Positions 1-12,600 of a DNA stretch of 64,000 bases are shown here, in pieces (the stretch's first letter is position 1; every line of letters begins with the position of its first letter). This DNA comes from Tanytarsus gracilentus (lineage: Eukaryota > Arthropoda > Insecta > Diptera > Chironomidae). The position numbers and the translations under genes were made by a program. Location: NCBI GenBank assembly GCA_038502055.1, contig JAXRKN010000037.1, positions 5,736,501-5,800,500 of the forward strand, in the 5' to 3' direction. The notes beneath the pieces are model-generated. The model saw nothing but the letters and a program-made list of their open reading frames with translations. It was not told where the DNA came from and ran no database searches.

Positions 1-3000
1 TGTGTCTGGCTATTAGTAAAAGTATAATTGAAAAAAATAAAATTAATTTCTACAGCGCGAGAATGGGTGAGAGAGAGAAAATGTGACTGATGATTATAGT
101 ACCACTTTGGTAGTAATTCTTTGCATCTGAATTGCTCTGCGGCTACTGCTGCTGCTATTGACGGAGAGTGCGAAGAAGTGTAATATAAATTTATATATAA
201 AAAAGAGATGAAGAAGGCGAGAATAATAAAAACTGCTTTAATTAATTTTCGTTTTCGCACAATAAAAAAAATGGACTGCAATCGACAGGGGAGAGTGTGC
301 ATGTAAAATTGCAATAAAAACTGTGGAATTTCTCAAACTGCGTTTACGGCATTTTTTTATTAACCTCGCATGATATTTAAAAAGCATTCATCAAAAGTCG
401 ATAAAGTCAGCTGAAATGAAGGTAAATGATAGTGAAATTTACTTCCGAAAACTATCAACTTTGTGCTTTGCATGCTGATTAGAACGACACACACACACAT
501 AACTCGTCGAGAGTTTTTGATTATCCTCCTCTCACTCAACAGCAGCAGCAGCATGCCAGCCATTGCCATATTAAAATTCACCACAAAACGCTTCCTTGAC
601 ATTATTTTTGTCCCCAAACCACCACTCGCATCATCATTCTCCACCCTTCTTTCTCTCTCACACACACCGACATCATCATCATTTGAGTCTCTCTTTCACT
701 GACGACGAAAACCAAAAGCACAAATTTAAAATTATCGATTTTTCTCTCCGCAACAGCAGCATAAAAAAAAGCTTAAAAAAATTTTCATGTGTTTATGTTT
801 CAAAGTCGACGGAGAATTGAATGAGTGAGTAAGAGATAAAAATAAAAAATCTCACTTCTTCTTAAGGCGCATTGACTTACGAAAGTTTTTTTAGAACAGA
901 AAGAAAAAATTGTGAATTAAGAACGTAGTCATAAAAAGTTGTTCTGAAGCTATAATAATGATGATGTGTAAGCGACACGGGGTGTGAGGAGAAGAGAGTG
1001 AAAAAGGAAAAGCTCTGCTTGCACATTTTATGTTGTCGTTGTACATGCGATGGTGGCGCATGGTGAGAGAGAAACACCCCCGAATGCCAGCAACAAAAGG
1101 GAGAAAAACATGAAAAAAGTTTGTTGTGGAATTTTAAAAGTGTGTTGGTGCGAATGTTTACAATCATTTGAAGTACATTATGTGTGAGCGGGAGAGATGA
1201 CGGTACGTTTATACTACAATCGAGTTGGCAAAAAAATATATATATTTAATATGGGGGATGATTTTCAAAATGATGGCGATTTAATGAAAAAATCGTGATT
1301 TTGAAATATTGATTTTAGAATTTGCTGAAATACTCACCAATGTCTGGAGGTGTACACACACTCATACAGACAGCGAAAGAAATGGCACTAATTTGACATA
1401 ATTGATGGACATAGCCGGGAATGAGAAGGCAACGTAGAGGGAGATCACTATGCCAACCGCACATATTTTTGCCATTTTTTCTTTTTTTGGATTTTCCTCC
1501 CGTTTTTTACATAGCAGCAGCAGCAGAAGCACTCTCGAGTTCATTCAACAATTTCAGTCTCTCGTTCCATCGTCGTTATATCGTGAAAATTGAAAAATAG
1601 TTTTTAAAGAATGTCAAAAACACTTTTACAGCAATAATTAAAAGATGAGTTTTTCTCGCATTTCATTTTTCAAATCTAAACGACTTGCTTTTTTTTATTT
1701 TTTTAAGTATGTTTTATACTACAATTATTTAACTTTTATTTAATAATAAGAATAATAATGATAAAAAAGGGGAAAAACAAATAATTTATTGGTGACAGCA
1801 ATTTTTTTTGTGGTCTGTGCGAATCGTTTTATCATCATCATTTTTTTAGAAATAAACACTAAAATTTAAATTTTTCCAATCATTATTTAAAGAATTTTCA
1901 ATTGCGGAAATTTAATTTCTAAACTTTGATAGTTTTACTATAAAGTCGAAAATGGAAAATTTATAAAATTAAATCGCCGCACGTAGAAAAAATTATTTTC
2001 CATTTCGAAACTGTTCATGACAGTTACGCATGCCATTAAAAAGGAGTTTTTTAAACTAACGTGAAACAATTTTTTTTAAAAATATTTTCATCAAACATAA
2101 ATTTTTGTAACTCAAAAAAATCATAAAGTGAAGATGAAAATTCTCTCAAATATCTTTTTTTGATCATTGCGCGTAAAAAAGCTCGTTAAAATGTTCGAAA
2201 CCGACGGATTTTTTCTTCTATATGTACGTCGTACACAAATATTATGCAAATATTTTTCAATGTCGACAACTTGTTTGTTTTGATTAAGCACATATAATTT
2301 CATTTTTTTTTCATTTCTTTCTTTCTCTTCTCGCTCATGAGTTGTTGAGTGAGAGAGAGAGAGTTCAGAGTAACTTGTTGTTGTTGTGTGTTTTCACCAT
2401 TTGATCTTTCAATAGACTCAAAAAAATTTTGTATATAAATATGTTAAAAATTAAAAAAGAAATAAAGAAACTAGATGCTAACGAGCTGTTTTGTGTTTTC
2501 CGTGTGTTTATCTCATCCACACCATAATATCGATGATGACATATCGTAAATTAATTTTTGTTTTATCAATCTTCAAAACATAGATCTCTCAACTCAGTAC
2601 GGATTTCTTTCGAATTTTGGTTTCTTTTTTTCCGAGGGGAATAGAAAATTATTTTATTTTTTTTAAAGGTGAAAACTAATCTTTTTTTTTCTCGATGTCT
2701 CTGTCACCGTTGGAATGAAATTTAACCTATTCCTAATTATGTTGCTCATGCTGTTCTTCTTCGTTTTTGTTTCTATCTCAATTTCTTTTATTTACACAAT
2801 TTTCCTCCTATAGAAAATTCACTTTTTTGGAATATTTTTTTTTGAGTCATCAACATCTGTATACAAATGGACACATTTCATTTATTAAAAATTTTCTCGT
2901 ATATTGACCTTTTGTACAAAAATTCTTCACATTTTTCATATACTCAAAGTATTATTTTTTTATAATAAGAATTGGGAACTAAATTTTTTTTTCTATTGCA

Positions 3001-3957
3001 TATCATTCGTGAGTTTGTGTGTTAAAATGTGTTTCATTTTTTTCTTTTGCGTAAAAGTGAAAGATTTGAGATTAAAATTTACTTTTTTTGTTTAATTAAA
3101 AAGAGTGAGAGAGAAAAATTGCATGTTAAAACTAATTAAGTTCGATTTGATTCACTTTATATGTAGTATACAATTTTTTCATCATTTGTTTAAAGATTAT
3201 AAGGTTTTTTGTTTTAAATAATATTCTATTTTGAGATGGATCATAATCAGAAAATTAATTAAAAAAATATTCACTCTGAAATATTATTTTTAACCTCACT
3301 TTTCAATTAAATCCATCTCTTTGCATGATTTCAACTTAGATTTTTCACAGTAAATAATAAATTTAAAAAAGAATAATTTTTCAAGTGAAAATTTTAAATT
3401 TTCTCAAATTAGAAGAATCTTTTTTTAATAAAACCTGAATGTGAGTGTAAAATATCTCAATTTTTTTCTTCATAAAGTAAACATAAAAACGACAGCTTCT
3501 ATTACTCATTAAATATTATTTCTTCTTGAAACTTATAGTCCATTGATTTTTTTGTCTTCTTCATATCTTTTTTTTTCTTCAAATACTTACATTTTACAGT
3601 GTGTGTTTGTGTGCTTATTTACTCTTAATTATTCATATTATCATTATTCATTTTTGCATTCTTTTTTAATTGGAATTTTTCGTTTTCATTTAATTCTTCA
3701 CATCGTTTCATAATCGTTTGCATTCAATTTTTTTTCTTCATATCACTAGAACTCATTATATTTAAATTCTATCTAGATTTCTTCATTATTCTCTATATTT
3801 ACTCTTTAGTTTCGTATTATTTTTTTCTTCCTTTCAGCATGTCTTTTTTTTGCTCTGATTTCTTCTTCTTTCATATTCTATTTACATCATCACTTATAAC
3901 CACTGAACGAAAAGAAAAAAAGAAATTAATTTACTCTTAATATACGTGTGAATTTTT
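1..3957. other. vvl 3' untranslated and downstream noncoding region
   Basis: No protein-like reading frame is visible on either strand; the open frames here are short, low-complexity and hydrophobic or lysine/phenylalanine-rich, as expected by chance in AT-rich DNA. The stretch next to 3957 is presumably the vvl 3' UTR on the minus strand, but I cannot fix the polyadenylation site because AATAAA-like strings are frequent. GA/CT runs occur at about 70-80 and 2348-2362, and one POU octamer ATGCAAAT at 2244-2251. The rest is A/T homopolymer-rich sequence. Confidence 0.6.
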
Positions 3958-4239
3958 TCAATTCATATATCTTGCACCAGGCGCAGATGGGACACCACCC
4001 GAAGGTGGGCCAAACTGGAGAGTCCACTCTTGAAATATTCGTCTTGCATGTAGCTGTTGCTGTTGTAGCGATGGATGTCGAGGATCGATGTACATACCAG
4101 ACATCGGTGATGTCGTGGTCGGCGATTGCACAGCTGAGGTATTAATTAATGAAGACGTTTGCGTATGCGGGTTGGATGAGTGGTGATGGTGTAGCAGAGG
4201 CGTCGAGTTGGACTCGGACTGCCCCTGGTGCTCTGATTG
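3958..4239 (-). CDS. vvl: Stop-codon readthrough extension of Vvl (93 residues)
   Basis: Immediately after the vvl TAG (4240-4242) the same frame stays open for 93 codons and ends at TGA (3958-3960). The conceptual peptide is not AT-noise: it begins QSEHQGQSESNSTPLLHHHH, passes a Ser/Thr/Pro-rich part and a Met-Ser-Gly-Met-Tyr-Ile-Asp-Pro segment, then a QQQQ run and an aromatic/basic stretch ARRIFQEWTLQFGPP, ending PSAPGARYMN. Base composition matches the upstream coding part and drops abruptly to AT-rich sequence just after the TGA. TAG followed by C is a leaky context in insects. Readthrough of the vvl/drifter stop, giving a long isoform, has been reported in Drosophila to my knowledge, so a conserved event is the best explanation. 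The alternatives are a recently acquired stop or a sequencing error. Read-through product length would be about 500 residues. Confidence 0.8.
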   Translation of the reverse strand, partial: QSEHQGQSESNSTPLLHHHHSSNPHTQTSSLINTSAVQSPTTTSPMSGMYIDPRHPSLQQQQLHARRIFQEWTLQFGPPSGGVPSAPGARYMN

Positions 4240-5460
4240 CTAGTGGGCCGTTAACTGATGCCCCCCTCCGCCGGAGGACATTTGTGGACTGAGCATAGGA
4301 GGCGAGTGACTATGACTGTGATGGGTTCCCATTGGACTATCGTGATGCGGATGATAACCGCCATGCGGATGACCCATATGTCCTGGTGGCATTCCATCCA
4401 TCATATCGCCTCCCATCGTATTTGGCGGTGTCATTCGCTTCTCTTTCTGTCTCCGATTGCAGAACCACACTCTCACCACCTCCTTCTCTAACTGTAGCTG
4501 ATCGGCAAGCGAGGTAATTTCTTGAGCCGACGGTTTTGGTTGCTTGTGAAAATGAGATTCGAGGGCACTTTTTATCGACACTTCGATGCTAGTGCGTTTT
4601 TTACGTTTCCGTCCTTGTGCTGCTATTTTATCGATACTCGTCGGTGACCCGGTCGTTGAATCAGCCTCTTCGAGCCACTTCTGAAGGAGCGGCTTGAGTT
4701 TACACATATTTTTAAAACTTAATTGTAAAGCCTCGAACCGACAAATTGTTGTTTGCGAAAACACATTACCGTATAGTGTGCCCAGTGCTAGGCCGACGTC
4801 AGCTTGTGTAAAGCCCAATTTAATTCGTCGCTGTTTGAATTGTTTTGCAAATGCCTCCAAGTCGTCCGAAGTTGGCGTATCTTCTTCGCCTGCACTCACA
4901 TCACGATCGCCTTGCAAGTGATGTGGATGTAAATGCAATTGAGGCGATTCTCCTCTCAGTGCATGATGAAGGGGCGCTGAAGTTTGATGATGTGGATGTG
5001 CCGGATGATGGAGCATACCGTTCATCGCATGATGATATTGAAGTGGTGATCCTGCTGAGGGCGCGTAATGGGATGCCGCATGAACGGGAGCATGCCATGC
5101 GGCGTGTGGTGAGGCCATACCTTGTTGTGCTCGAGCTTGCTGAGCGAGTACCGAGTGCATTTCTTGCTTAACGGCATCGGCAGGATGAGGTGCATGATGA
5201 GAGTGATGTGTATGAAGTGCCCAAGGATCAGAAGGCTGTAGTGCTGCCCATGGATTTCCACCGAGACCACCCGTCACAGAATTCAAGCCTGCCGCATTGG
5301 GACTCGGACTCGAGGGCACATGATGGTGATTGGCTTGATGATGATGCATATACTTCATTTCATTGGCATCGGCAGCACTTCGTGGCGAGGACGTATGGTA
5401 TCCGCCGCCCAGTGCCATTTCTAAATCACCCGAAGATGTCATATATGTCGTGGCGGCCAT
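4240..5460 (-). CDS. vvl: POU-homeodomain transcription factor Ventral veins lacking (Drifter), class III POU
   Basis: Sequence-specific nuclear transcription factor; in Drosophila vvl acts in trachea, midline glia, wing veins, steroidogenesis and immunity. The single uninterrupted frame encodes 406 residues. It has a His/Ser/Ala-rich N-terminus, a POU-specific domain at about residues 193-267 (SDDLEAFAKQFKQRRIKLGF onward) and a homeodomain at about 284-343 with recognition helix RVWFCNRRQKEKRM. The C-terminal tail is His/Pro/Met-rich. Start: the frame continues upstream to a TTG at 5511, but the first ATG is at 5460. It reads MAATTYMTSSGDLEMALGGG, which matches the N-terminus I know for the Drosophila protein, and has G at -3. 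No intron is seen, as in other class III POU genes. The stop is TAG followed by C, and the frame stays open beyond it (separate entry). Identification is very secure. Confidence 0.96.
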   Translation of the reverse strand: MAATTYMTSSGDLEMALGGGYHTSSPRSAADANEMKYMHHHQANHHHVPSSPSPNAAGLNSVTGGLGGNPWAALQPSDPWALHTHHSHHAPHPADAVKQEMHSVLAQQARAQQGMASPHAAWHAPVHAASHYAPSAGSPLQYHHAMNGMLHHPAHPHHQTSAPLHHALRGESPQLHLHPHHLQGDRDVSAGEEDTPTSDDLEAFAKQFKQRRIKLGFTQADVGLALGTLYGNVFSQTTICRFEALQLSFKNMCKLKPLLQKWLEEADSTTGSPTSIDKIAAQGRKRKKRTSIEVSIKSALESHFHKQPKPSAQEITSLADQLQLEKEVVRVWFCNRRQKEKRMTPPNTMGGDMMDGMPPGHMGHPHGGYHPHHDSPMGTHHSHSHSPPMLSPQMSSGGGGHQLTAH

Positions 5461-6620
5461 GCCTCGAGGGCCAGATAGCCCGTCCACGCCGGTAGCGGGG
5501 TAGGGCTCCAAATTTGGGCTCAGTTTTCCTATCTTAACGAAAACAATTCAACCTTCATTCGCAAAGGGGATTTCGCACTTGCTTTCCTTGTTCTCTCTCT
5601 CTTAGTTAGTGAATGTACAACTGCACCCTCCTCAAATAACAATTTTTATTTATTTCAATAATCCTCAACACGTCGATTCCGAGTAGAGGACAAAATAGGA
5701 GTATTACTATCGACACCAATTTTTCTACCGTCAATATATCGTCCCTCGATGAGTTTAGTGAATCTACTTTGTAACCGATATCAAAAAGGCATTAAACCTA
5801 GATTTATGCCTTATGTCCTCAAAACTCTTCTCTCTCTTTTTCTATATCGATCGAAGATGTTTTTATTTATTTTTTTATAGACGAATTAGAGTGTGAGGAA
5901 CGAGCCCCGAATTGATTCTTTTTTCTCTATCTCGTGTAGCACACAAAAACAAAAAGAATGTACAATCAATCAAACTTTTTTTTTCTCTAAATTATTTTTT
6001 TTTGCACCACCACAAAAACACAGCGTGTTTCTCTCTCTCATCAATTTTGTTTTGAAATCCTTATTTATCTTGCGTTTTTGATTTTTCGTCGTATTAGCAC
6101 TTCGTAATATTTTTTTATCGTTTTTTTTTGGTAACTCAATTGTTCAACGTTTATTAATTTTCAATTCTCTTCAGGTACGATTTTGTCTTTTAATCGCGTA
6201 AGTATTTTTTTTCAGTTGACCGGGAATACAAATTTCCGCGGTGTTCGATTCAAAAATGGAATCTAACTAAATTCTTCTTCAATATTCTTTTTCTCTCCGC
6301 TCGAAATCAAATATTTTTATTTTTTTCTGACTTCCACTTCTGCTCTTTTTTTATTTTCATAAAAATATAGAAATTAAAAATACGCACGATCTCAACATTA
6401 CGTGTGAGCGCTTCGATACTTGTAAACGAACTGAAACACACAAGTTTCGAGACCTCACTCGATACAGCGGTAGCGACAGTGTGGATGGAAAAAATCTATC
6501 GTCACTATCTGCTTCCCGCTCTAAACGATTTCGGTTGGATGAAATCGAGTCTCCGCCCCTTTGTGACGTTCTACTCGCTCCGTTGTTTCAATGTTTCACA
6601 ATGCTTTACGCTCAACATTC
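5461..6620 (-). promoter_or_regulatory. vvl 5' UTR and probable core-promoter region
   Basis: Minus-strand sequence upstream of the vvl ATG, without convincing coding potential. A locally less AT-rich stretch at about 6400-6600 stands out. It contains one good insect initiator on the minus strand (TCAGTT, 6429-6434, giving a +1 A at 6432) with a GC-box-like CCGCCCC (plus strand, around 6553) upstream. I see no strong TATA box and only a partial downstream element. The start site is therefore a guess; a 5' UTR close to 1 kb would follow from it. Confidence 0.3.
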
Positions 6621-9600
6621 AGAGTTTTCTTGCCGCATTGAAGGAAAATTTCATCTTTTCTATACTTTCGTTGTCTTGCGCATGTTTATACAAATGCATG
6701 GAGCAAAACATTTTGATATGGCGTATATGCGAAGCATAGAAACTCTTTCGAGTGTTCTCAAGTGTTTTTTCCTTCTCACACTTTATTCAGTGAAATATGA
6801 AAATTCAGTCAATTTCAAACATTTCTTTTGATCATTTTCCCTTTCAAAGGGATTTCTTCTTATCTTCTCCTTTTTTGTGATTTTTAATGAAGCTCTTTAT
6901 GATTTTTAATGGCGTGTCATCATCGTCGAGTGTTCAAGTATATCTAAAAGTTTTGTGTGAGGTGAAAAAGATTTTTTTAATTAAAAATATTTTTTTATTT
7001 TCTAGGCGGTCATTATCATTGGCGCTAAGTCAATATCATCGCTATTTCTGGGTTCAGGTAAAAAGTAAAAACAGAACCTCGAAAAAATATTAAGGAAGGA
7101 GAGAGAATTCTAATATGAAAATTAAAGTCAAAGAGTCAAGAAATAACTTTTATTTTATTTCCATTTCGATTCGTTCTCGATCGGTCCTAATTAACATAAA
7201 ATTTCATTCAGCTGTAATCAAGAGAAAACTTTTTTTTGACCGGGATATTTATTTAATTAACATAATACATCGACAACCAAATGGGCTTCAAAGAGCGCGC
7301 AGAGACGAACATCAAAATCTACTCATCTCGATCTCATTTATAGTAGTTATTAATTTAACTAAAGTGACACCAACAACATCTCCTAAATGCTCAATCAATG
7401 TGCTTTTTTTATAAGCGGGCGGCAAAATTTTATAAAATCTTTTTGTTTCTCTAAAATTCTCTCGACTTTAAACGGTCATAAACAACTCATTAAATGTTAA
7501 TCAAGGCTTCCTTCTAAAAAAATAAATTATCAAAATGGTTTTTCTTCACCGTGACCTTCCTTCATTAATGAATTATCCGCTGACCATCATCACTTTTGAG
7601 CTGAACGAGTCAGGGATAAGGGAAACTTTTTTTTCTTTGATGCCGGAATTAATTATGAAATTTTCTTATAAACTTCCAGTAGCCTTCCTTCGGGCGAGAA
7701 ACCAAACAATTTGAGTGAAATGATTAATTGAGTTAAATCTGAGACTTGCAAGAATTTTTTAAACTGATTTTTATCAAACTAAAAATTTTGTTATTCAACT
7801 CGAGTTCGAAATATTTTTTTAAAAATCGCAAAAGTTTTTGATAGAAAAACATTTTAAAAATAATTTATTAAAAACGCCTCTATTGTCGGCCTTCATCCAT
7901 AAGTTATCAAAAAAAAAATTCAAGAAAGTGAAAAATAGTTTTAAAAATTCATATAGATACAAACAAAAAGATATGCGCCACATTAAGACCTTTTTCTCAC
8001 TCTCTCACCTCATGCATCTCGCAAGGGAGTTTTAAATATGCTAATTATGGTCAAATTCCTTCTTCCAATATTAGCATAAACGCATTTAAACATCTTATAA
8101 GGGATGATGATTCAAAGATCGGAAGAATTTCTCTGTTTACCTTCACATCTCTTCTTCGTTGAGGTCCACGCGTCAAAGCGTTTTGCATGTTGCTATTTTT
8201 TTAGGGAAATTCCTAGATCCGTAACAGATGTTGCGCTTTTACGGAATTTCTAAATTTTTTAAAGAAAAAAATCTGTTTTGACCTGCGATGTGGTTTCCCT
8301 TACCTTTTTCTTTTTCGGAGGTACACAAATGTCTTTTGGGTCTTAAAAGTTTTTTTTTATTGTTTTATCTTCTCGGCTTTATTGGTTCTCTCTTTTTCTG
8401 GTATTTATTCTCGATATTTGAATTTAATCGGCATTTAATTAGATGAAAATTAAAAATTAATGGGAAAAATTACCTGGAAAAAATAAAGTCATTAAATATC
8501 AAACGACGTAAAAAATTTAATTTTTTTTTCTCTAATAAAAAATATATTTCAACACTTTACACACTTCATTACTCATCGCACCATCATGATGATCTTTAAA
8601 AAAATATATTTAAACCTCAAAGCCATCATCATGGCATTAGCTAAAAATGTCATGAGTCGATAACAAGTTACAGCAGCAGTTCACTCAGTCATCACTAATT
8701 TCCATAATATTTGGGTTTCTGTGACGAAATTTGTTTTATGACAACAACGGCAAAAAATGTTAATTAATTTGTATGTGTCTGATGTGCCTGCATCACTGTC
8801 GAGCTCCGTTATGCCAATCGACACAACAAAACAAATCACTGAGAGGAGGAAGACCCGAAAAGGGGTGCATAATTATCATCGTGATGATCATCACTTGAAA
8901 AATGCGCGCAAGAGAGAGAAAGAGCCAGACATCAAACCGAAAATTGACTTCATGTAAATTATTCAGATTAGCATAAAAAGGATGCATTGCCACGCACCAA
9001 AAGAAGAAAATTCCTTCATTCATAAATTTTTTTGTTCCTTTTTTTAAATTATGTGCAAATGAGATGCGGCAACCTTGAAAATTATCATCAGAATAGTTCC
9101 TAGACACTGGCTGCATGCACCATCAGGATAAATTCATGAATTCATGTCGCCTCTACAACTTACGTACACTCACACTGTAATAAATTCGCCCTCGAAATTC
9201 TCGACACACAAAAAGAATGTTGTGTAAAATGCTCAAGCCGAATGCGATTAGAATTTTTAATGCAAAAATATTTTTTTGCCAAAGCACAGCCACCCTCCCC
9301 TAAAAATGCTGCCATCCACCCCTCACCGCATATCAAAATCATCTGATAGAAAATCGATAGCGTAGAGGAAAAAGTTTTCAATCAAAACGCACATGAGGAT
9401 ATTTTCAACCCGATGACGACGGCAGCATGTTGAGCAATGTTGTTGGAGCAAGCAGCAGCCAAACATTTTCAGCGTCAACTTGCTCAACATCGCTCACCAT
9501 CCGACGGAGTTTTTTTATGAATTTTTTTTGTGAAAATTCTGAGAGTGGATTTAGGATTTTTTTGGGGGGTATTAAGGAGTGAAAAGGAAAGAAAATTTTC

Positions 9601-12600
9601 AGTTGTTGACACAATGTTGAGGAGAGAAGATGCACAATTAAATCGGTAAGAAAAATTCCGATAAGAATTAAATTTATGAATAAAAAGTTTGATTTTTAAA
9701 ATTGTTATTTTTTTAAAATAAAGTTTTTTAACAATTCTTAAGAATTTGTTAATTTTAAATTTAAAAATTCAATAAAGATAAAATTATTTTTTAAAAAACA
9801 TATTTTTTGTACAACATCAACACTAAAGAGGTCGCTGGTAACGTTGAAGAGACATAACATTAATTTTAGGGGTAGAAAGGACACAACTGACGTTAGTATT
9901 TCAAACAACCCCTCACAAAAAAAGAGAATTTTTACTTTCAAAGAGAGTGAGAATAGAAATTTGAGGGTTGTTGTTGACGAGTCAAGTTGACTATGAGAAA
10001 AGGGAGAGCGACGGTTGTTGAAAAATATGCGAGAGATTTTTTTTCGCAGTCATGATCGTCTAAACAGATTTTTTCATTGATAAGATTTTTAGTTATTTCA
10101 AATTGTTTACGTTCAATTTGACCTCAAAAGATTTCGCATTTTCGATTAGTAAACGGTACTAATTTTTTACTACTTTTGGAGATTTTTCAGCACCATTCGT
10201 ATTGAATTAGAGGCCATTAACAGTTCACGCCTTGATAATTTTAGTTAATAGTGTTTTCAACTCAGATATTTTCACTTCATTTTTCAAAAATTAATCCTCA
10301 TTAAAATCATTTAAAAAATATTCCTAAAATGGAATAAAAAGTAGAATTTTCCTCAATTAATTGCCTCATAATCCAATCAGACTATTTATTAACAGTTATC
10401 GACCGAAAAATCTTTATTTCTTAATTAATTTCATTTCTCTCTCCGACTGCTATCAGTTTTTGCTAATTTTTTTCTCACACATATCAAATGATTCATTAAT
10501 CAGCACAATTAATTTGAATAATCGGAAGAGAGTAAATTTAAATAATTTAAGTGAGAACAATTACAGCAACAACAAAAAAGAATCTTAACAAAATCGTGTA
10601 CACTATGCTCAAAGCATTACTATGTGTGGGGAGGAAATAAAGTTAATTAATTATTTAATAACACACTCCATAGCAAGCCACCGAGCTTTATGAATTAATT
10701 TAAATACATTTAAGATTTAAATTTTTCCGATATGAGCTTGTAGATGTGTTGTATGAATGTAAAATAAAAAAAGTAGAAGTATCAGATTTTAATTATATTT
10801 GGATTAATTTAATAATAATAAAATAATTTTGCATATCTTGAATAAAAAACTTGAATAAATTAGGCAAAACAATTTTTTCTCACTCTCGCGCGACTTTACA
10901 TATGACTCGGAATTGTAGCTTGTGTCTCGTGCCTTTCATCAACGAAAAAAAGAGCTCAACTTAATTCACAGTGAAATTTATTCAAAATCTCATTCAATTA
11001 ACAAATTATCAAGTAGTTGTGAACAGAGTTGTAAGCATTATTAATAACTCTTTTCTCTCGCACTGTTCGTCTCTAATTTTTTTTCGGCGCATTCTCTATA
11101 CACACACAAAATCAGTATTTGTCGGCATTTCTATAATTTATTATAGTCAAATTGTGTACAAAACAATGGAATAAACATAATTAGCATTTTCAATTAAGCG
11201 AAGAATCATTAAGTCTCTCCGAATCGTTTCATAATTGATTGAATGTCTCTTTTGTGTTTAATTTAATAATCGACAGCAATCTCTTGCGGATAGGTGAAGC
11301 AGCTTAATGTTTTATGATTAATTATCAAAGTATTTAAAAAATAATTTTTCCTTCTCTCACTGATTAGCATAATTTTTATGCTCTTTTCATTCATTGTTGT
11401 GGCAACATAATATATGTTAGAAATCATTGAATTGATTAAAGAACTTTTTTTCACGGATGATTAAACACTAGAGACAATCAGTGCTCTGTAAATGGTTGCG
11501 TGTGGCATGAAATTGATTTACTAATTTAATGTAATTAACTTATTTAATTAATGACTGTTAATTTGCTGAGAAAAATGAAATTATTTGAAATTTAATTCAA
11601 AAAGTTGAGATAAAAAATTAAAATTTCAAAGTTAAATTTTTTAGACAATGAAAAATTTTCATTCAACTTTTGCTTAAATGTTTATTATTCGGAAAAGACA
11701 GATTTAAATCCTGACTTTAATTGATTAATACTAAACTGAGTAAAATAAATTGAAAATTCGACATCTTCCTGTCCAAAAAAAATAGTTTGTTGCTGACGAT
11801 TTAGAAATTCATGAAAAACAAATGATTTAAAATTTAAATTTCTTAAATCTAGAAAACGAAATAAATTTCTACATCTATGGATTTTTCTGGCAAAACATAA
11901 AGTGGTCGAGAAACTTTTTCAACTCTTCACAAAACACACGGATAAGTTTTAGTTGCTATTTACGAATACGATAAAGTTTTCCCTTTTCCAGATAATTTGT
12001 TGCATTTAATTTTCATCACCAATCGGTTGGAAATGAAAGATTGAAATTTAAATTATTCTTCTCTCTTTTTTTATTGATTAACACACGAAATACAGAAAAT
12101 TTTACATAAGCTAAAGAGATGAGAGAAGATAAAATTTAAATTTCAATTCCTTCGTCGAGTCGATCAATCACTGTGGTAACAGAGTTGATGAAATCAGTTT
12201 CCTCTCCATCGCTACTAGTTTACGAAATTTAAAGTTTTATTTGCTCCTCTAATTTCAATAAATTGTCGATAAAATGCGCATTCATCTATCGATCATATGG
12301 TAAGTGAGTTAAAGTCATTGAAGGGATGAAAGAGTGAAGGTCAATATATTCAGAATGAATCTGATCTTATAAAAAAATAAAATGAAAATATTTGTATAAA
12401 TTTATTCTTCATATTTTTAAAGTCTAAAATTAGAATTGCAATGAAAAAAGTTCATTCAAAAAATTGAGTCGTGATCAAAGACGACCATCACACACGACTC
12501 AAAGTCCAACCCCCACATACACACCTCAAAGGAGAAAATACCGACAGTGCAGTCAAAAGGAGGCTTTAATCTTATGCACATCATTTTTATTTTAATATAA

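Noticed and set aside
4845..5495. Long plus-strand frames opposite vvl
   Set aside because: They are antisense shadows of the GC-rich vvl coding sequence; the peptides are His/Asp/Arg-rich mirror products with no recognisable domain.
5461..5511. Extension of the vvl coding region upstream to 5511
   Set aside because: The codon at 5511 is TTG, not ATG. The first ATG is at 5460 and its peptide matches the known Vvl N-terminus.
6240..6255. tRNA-like B-box string (GTTCGATTC)
   Set aside because: No matching A box or cloverleaf around it. No tRNA found in the window.
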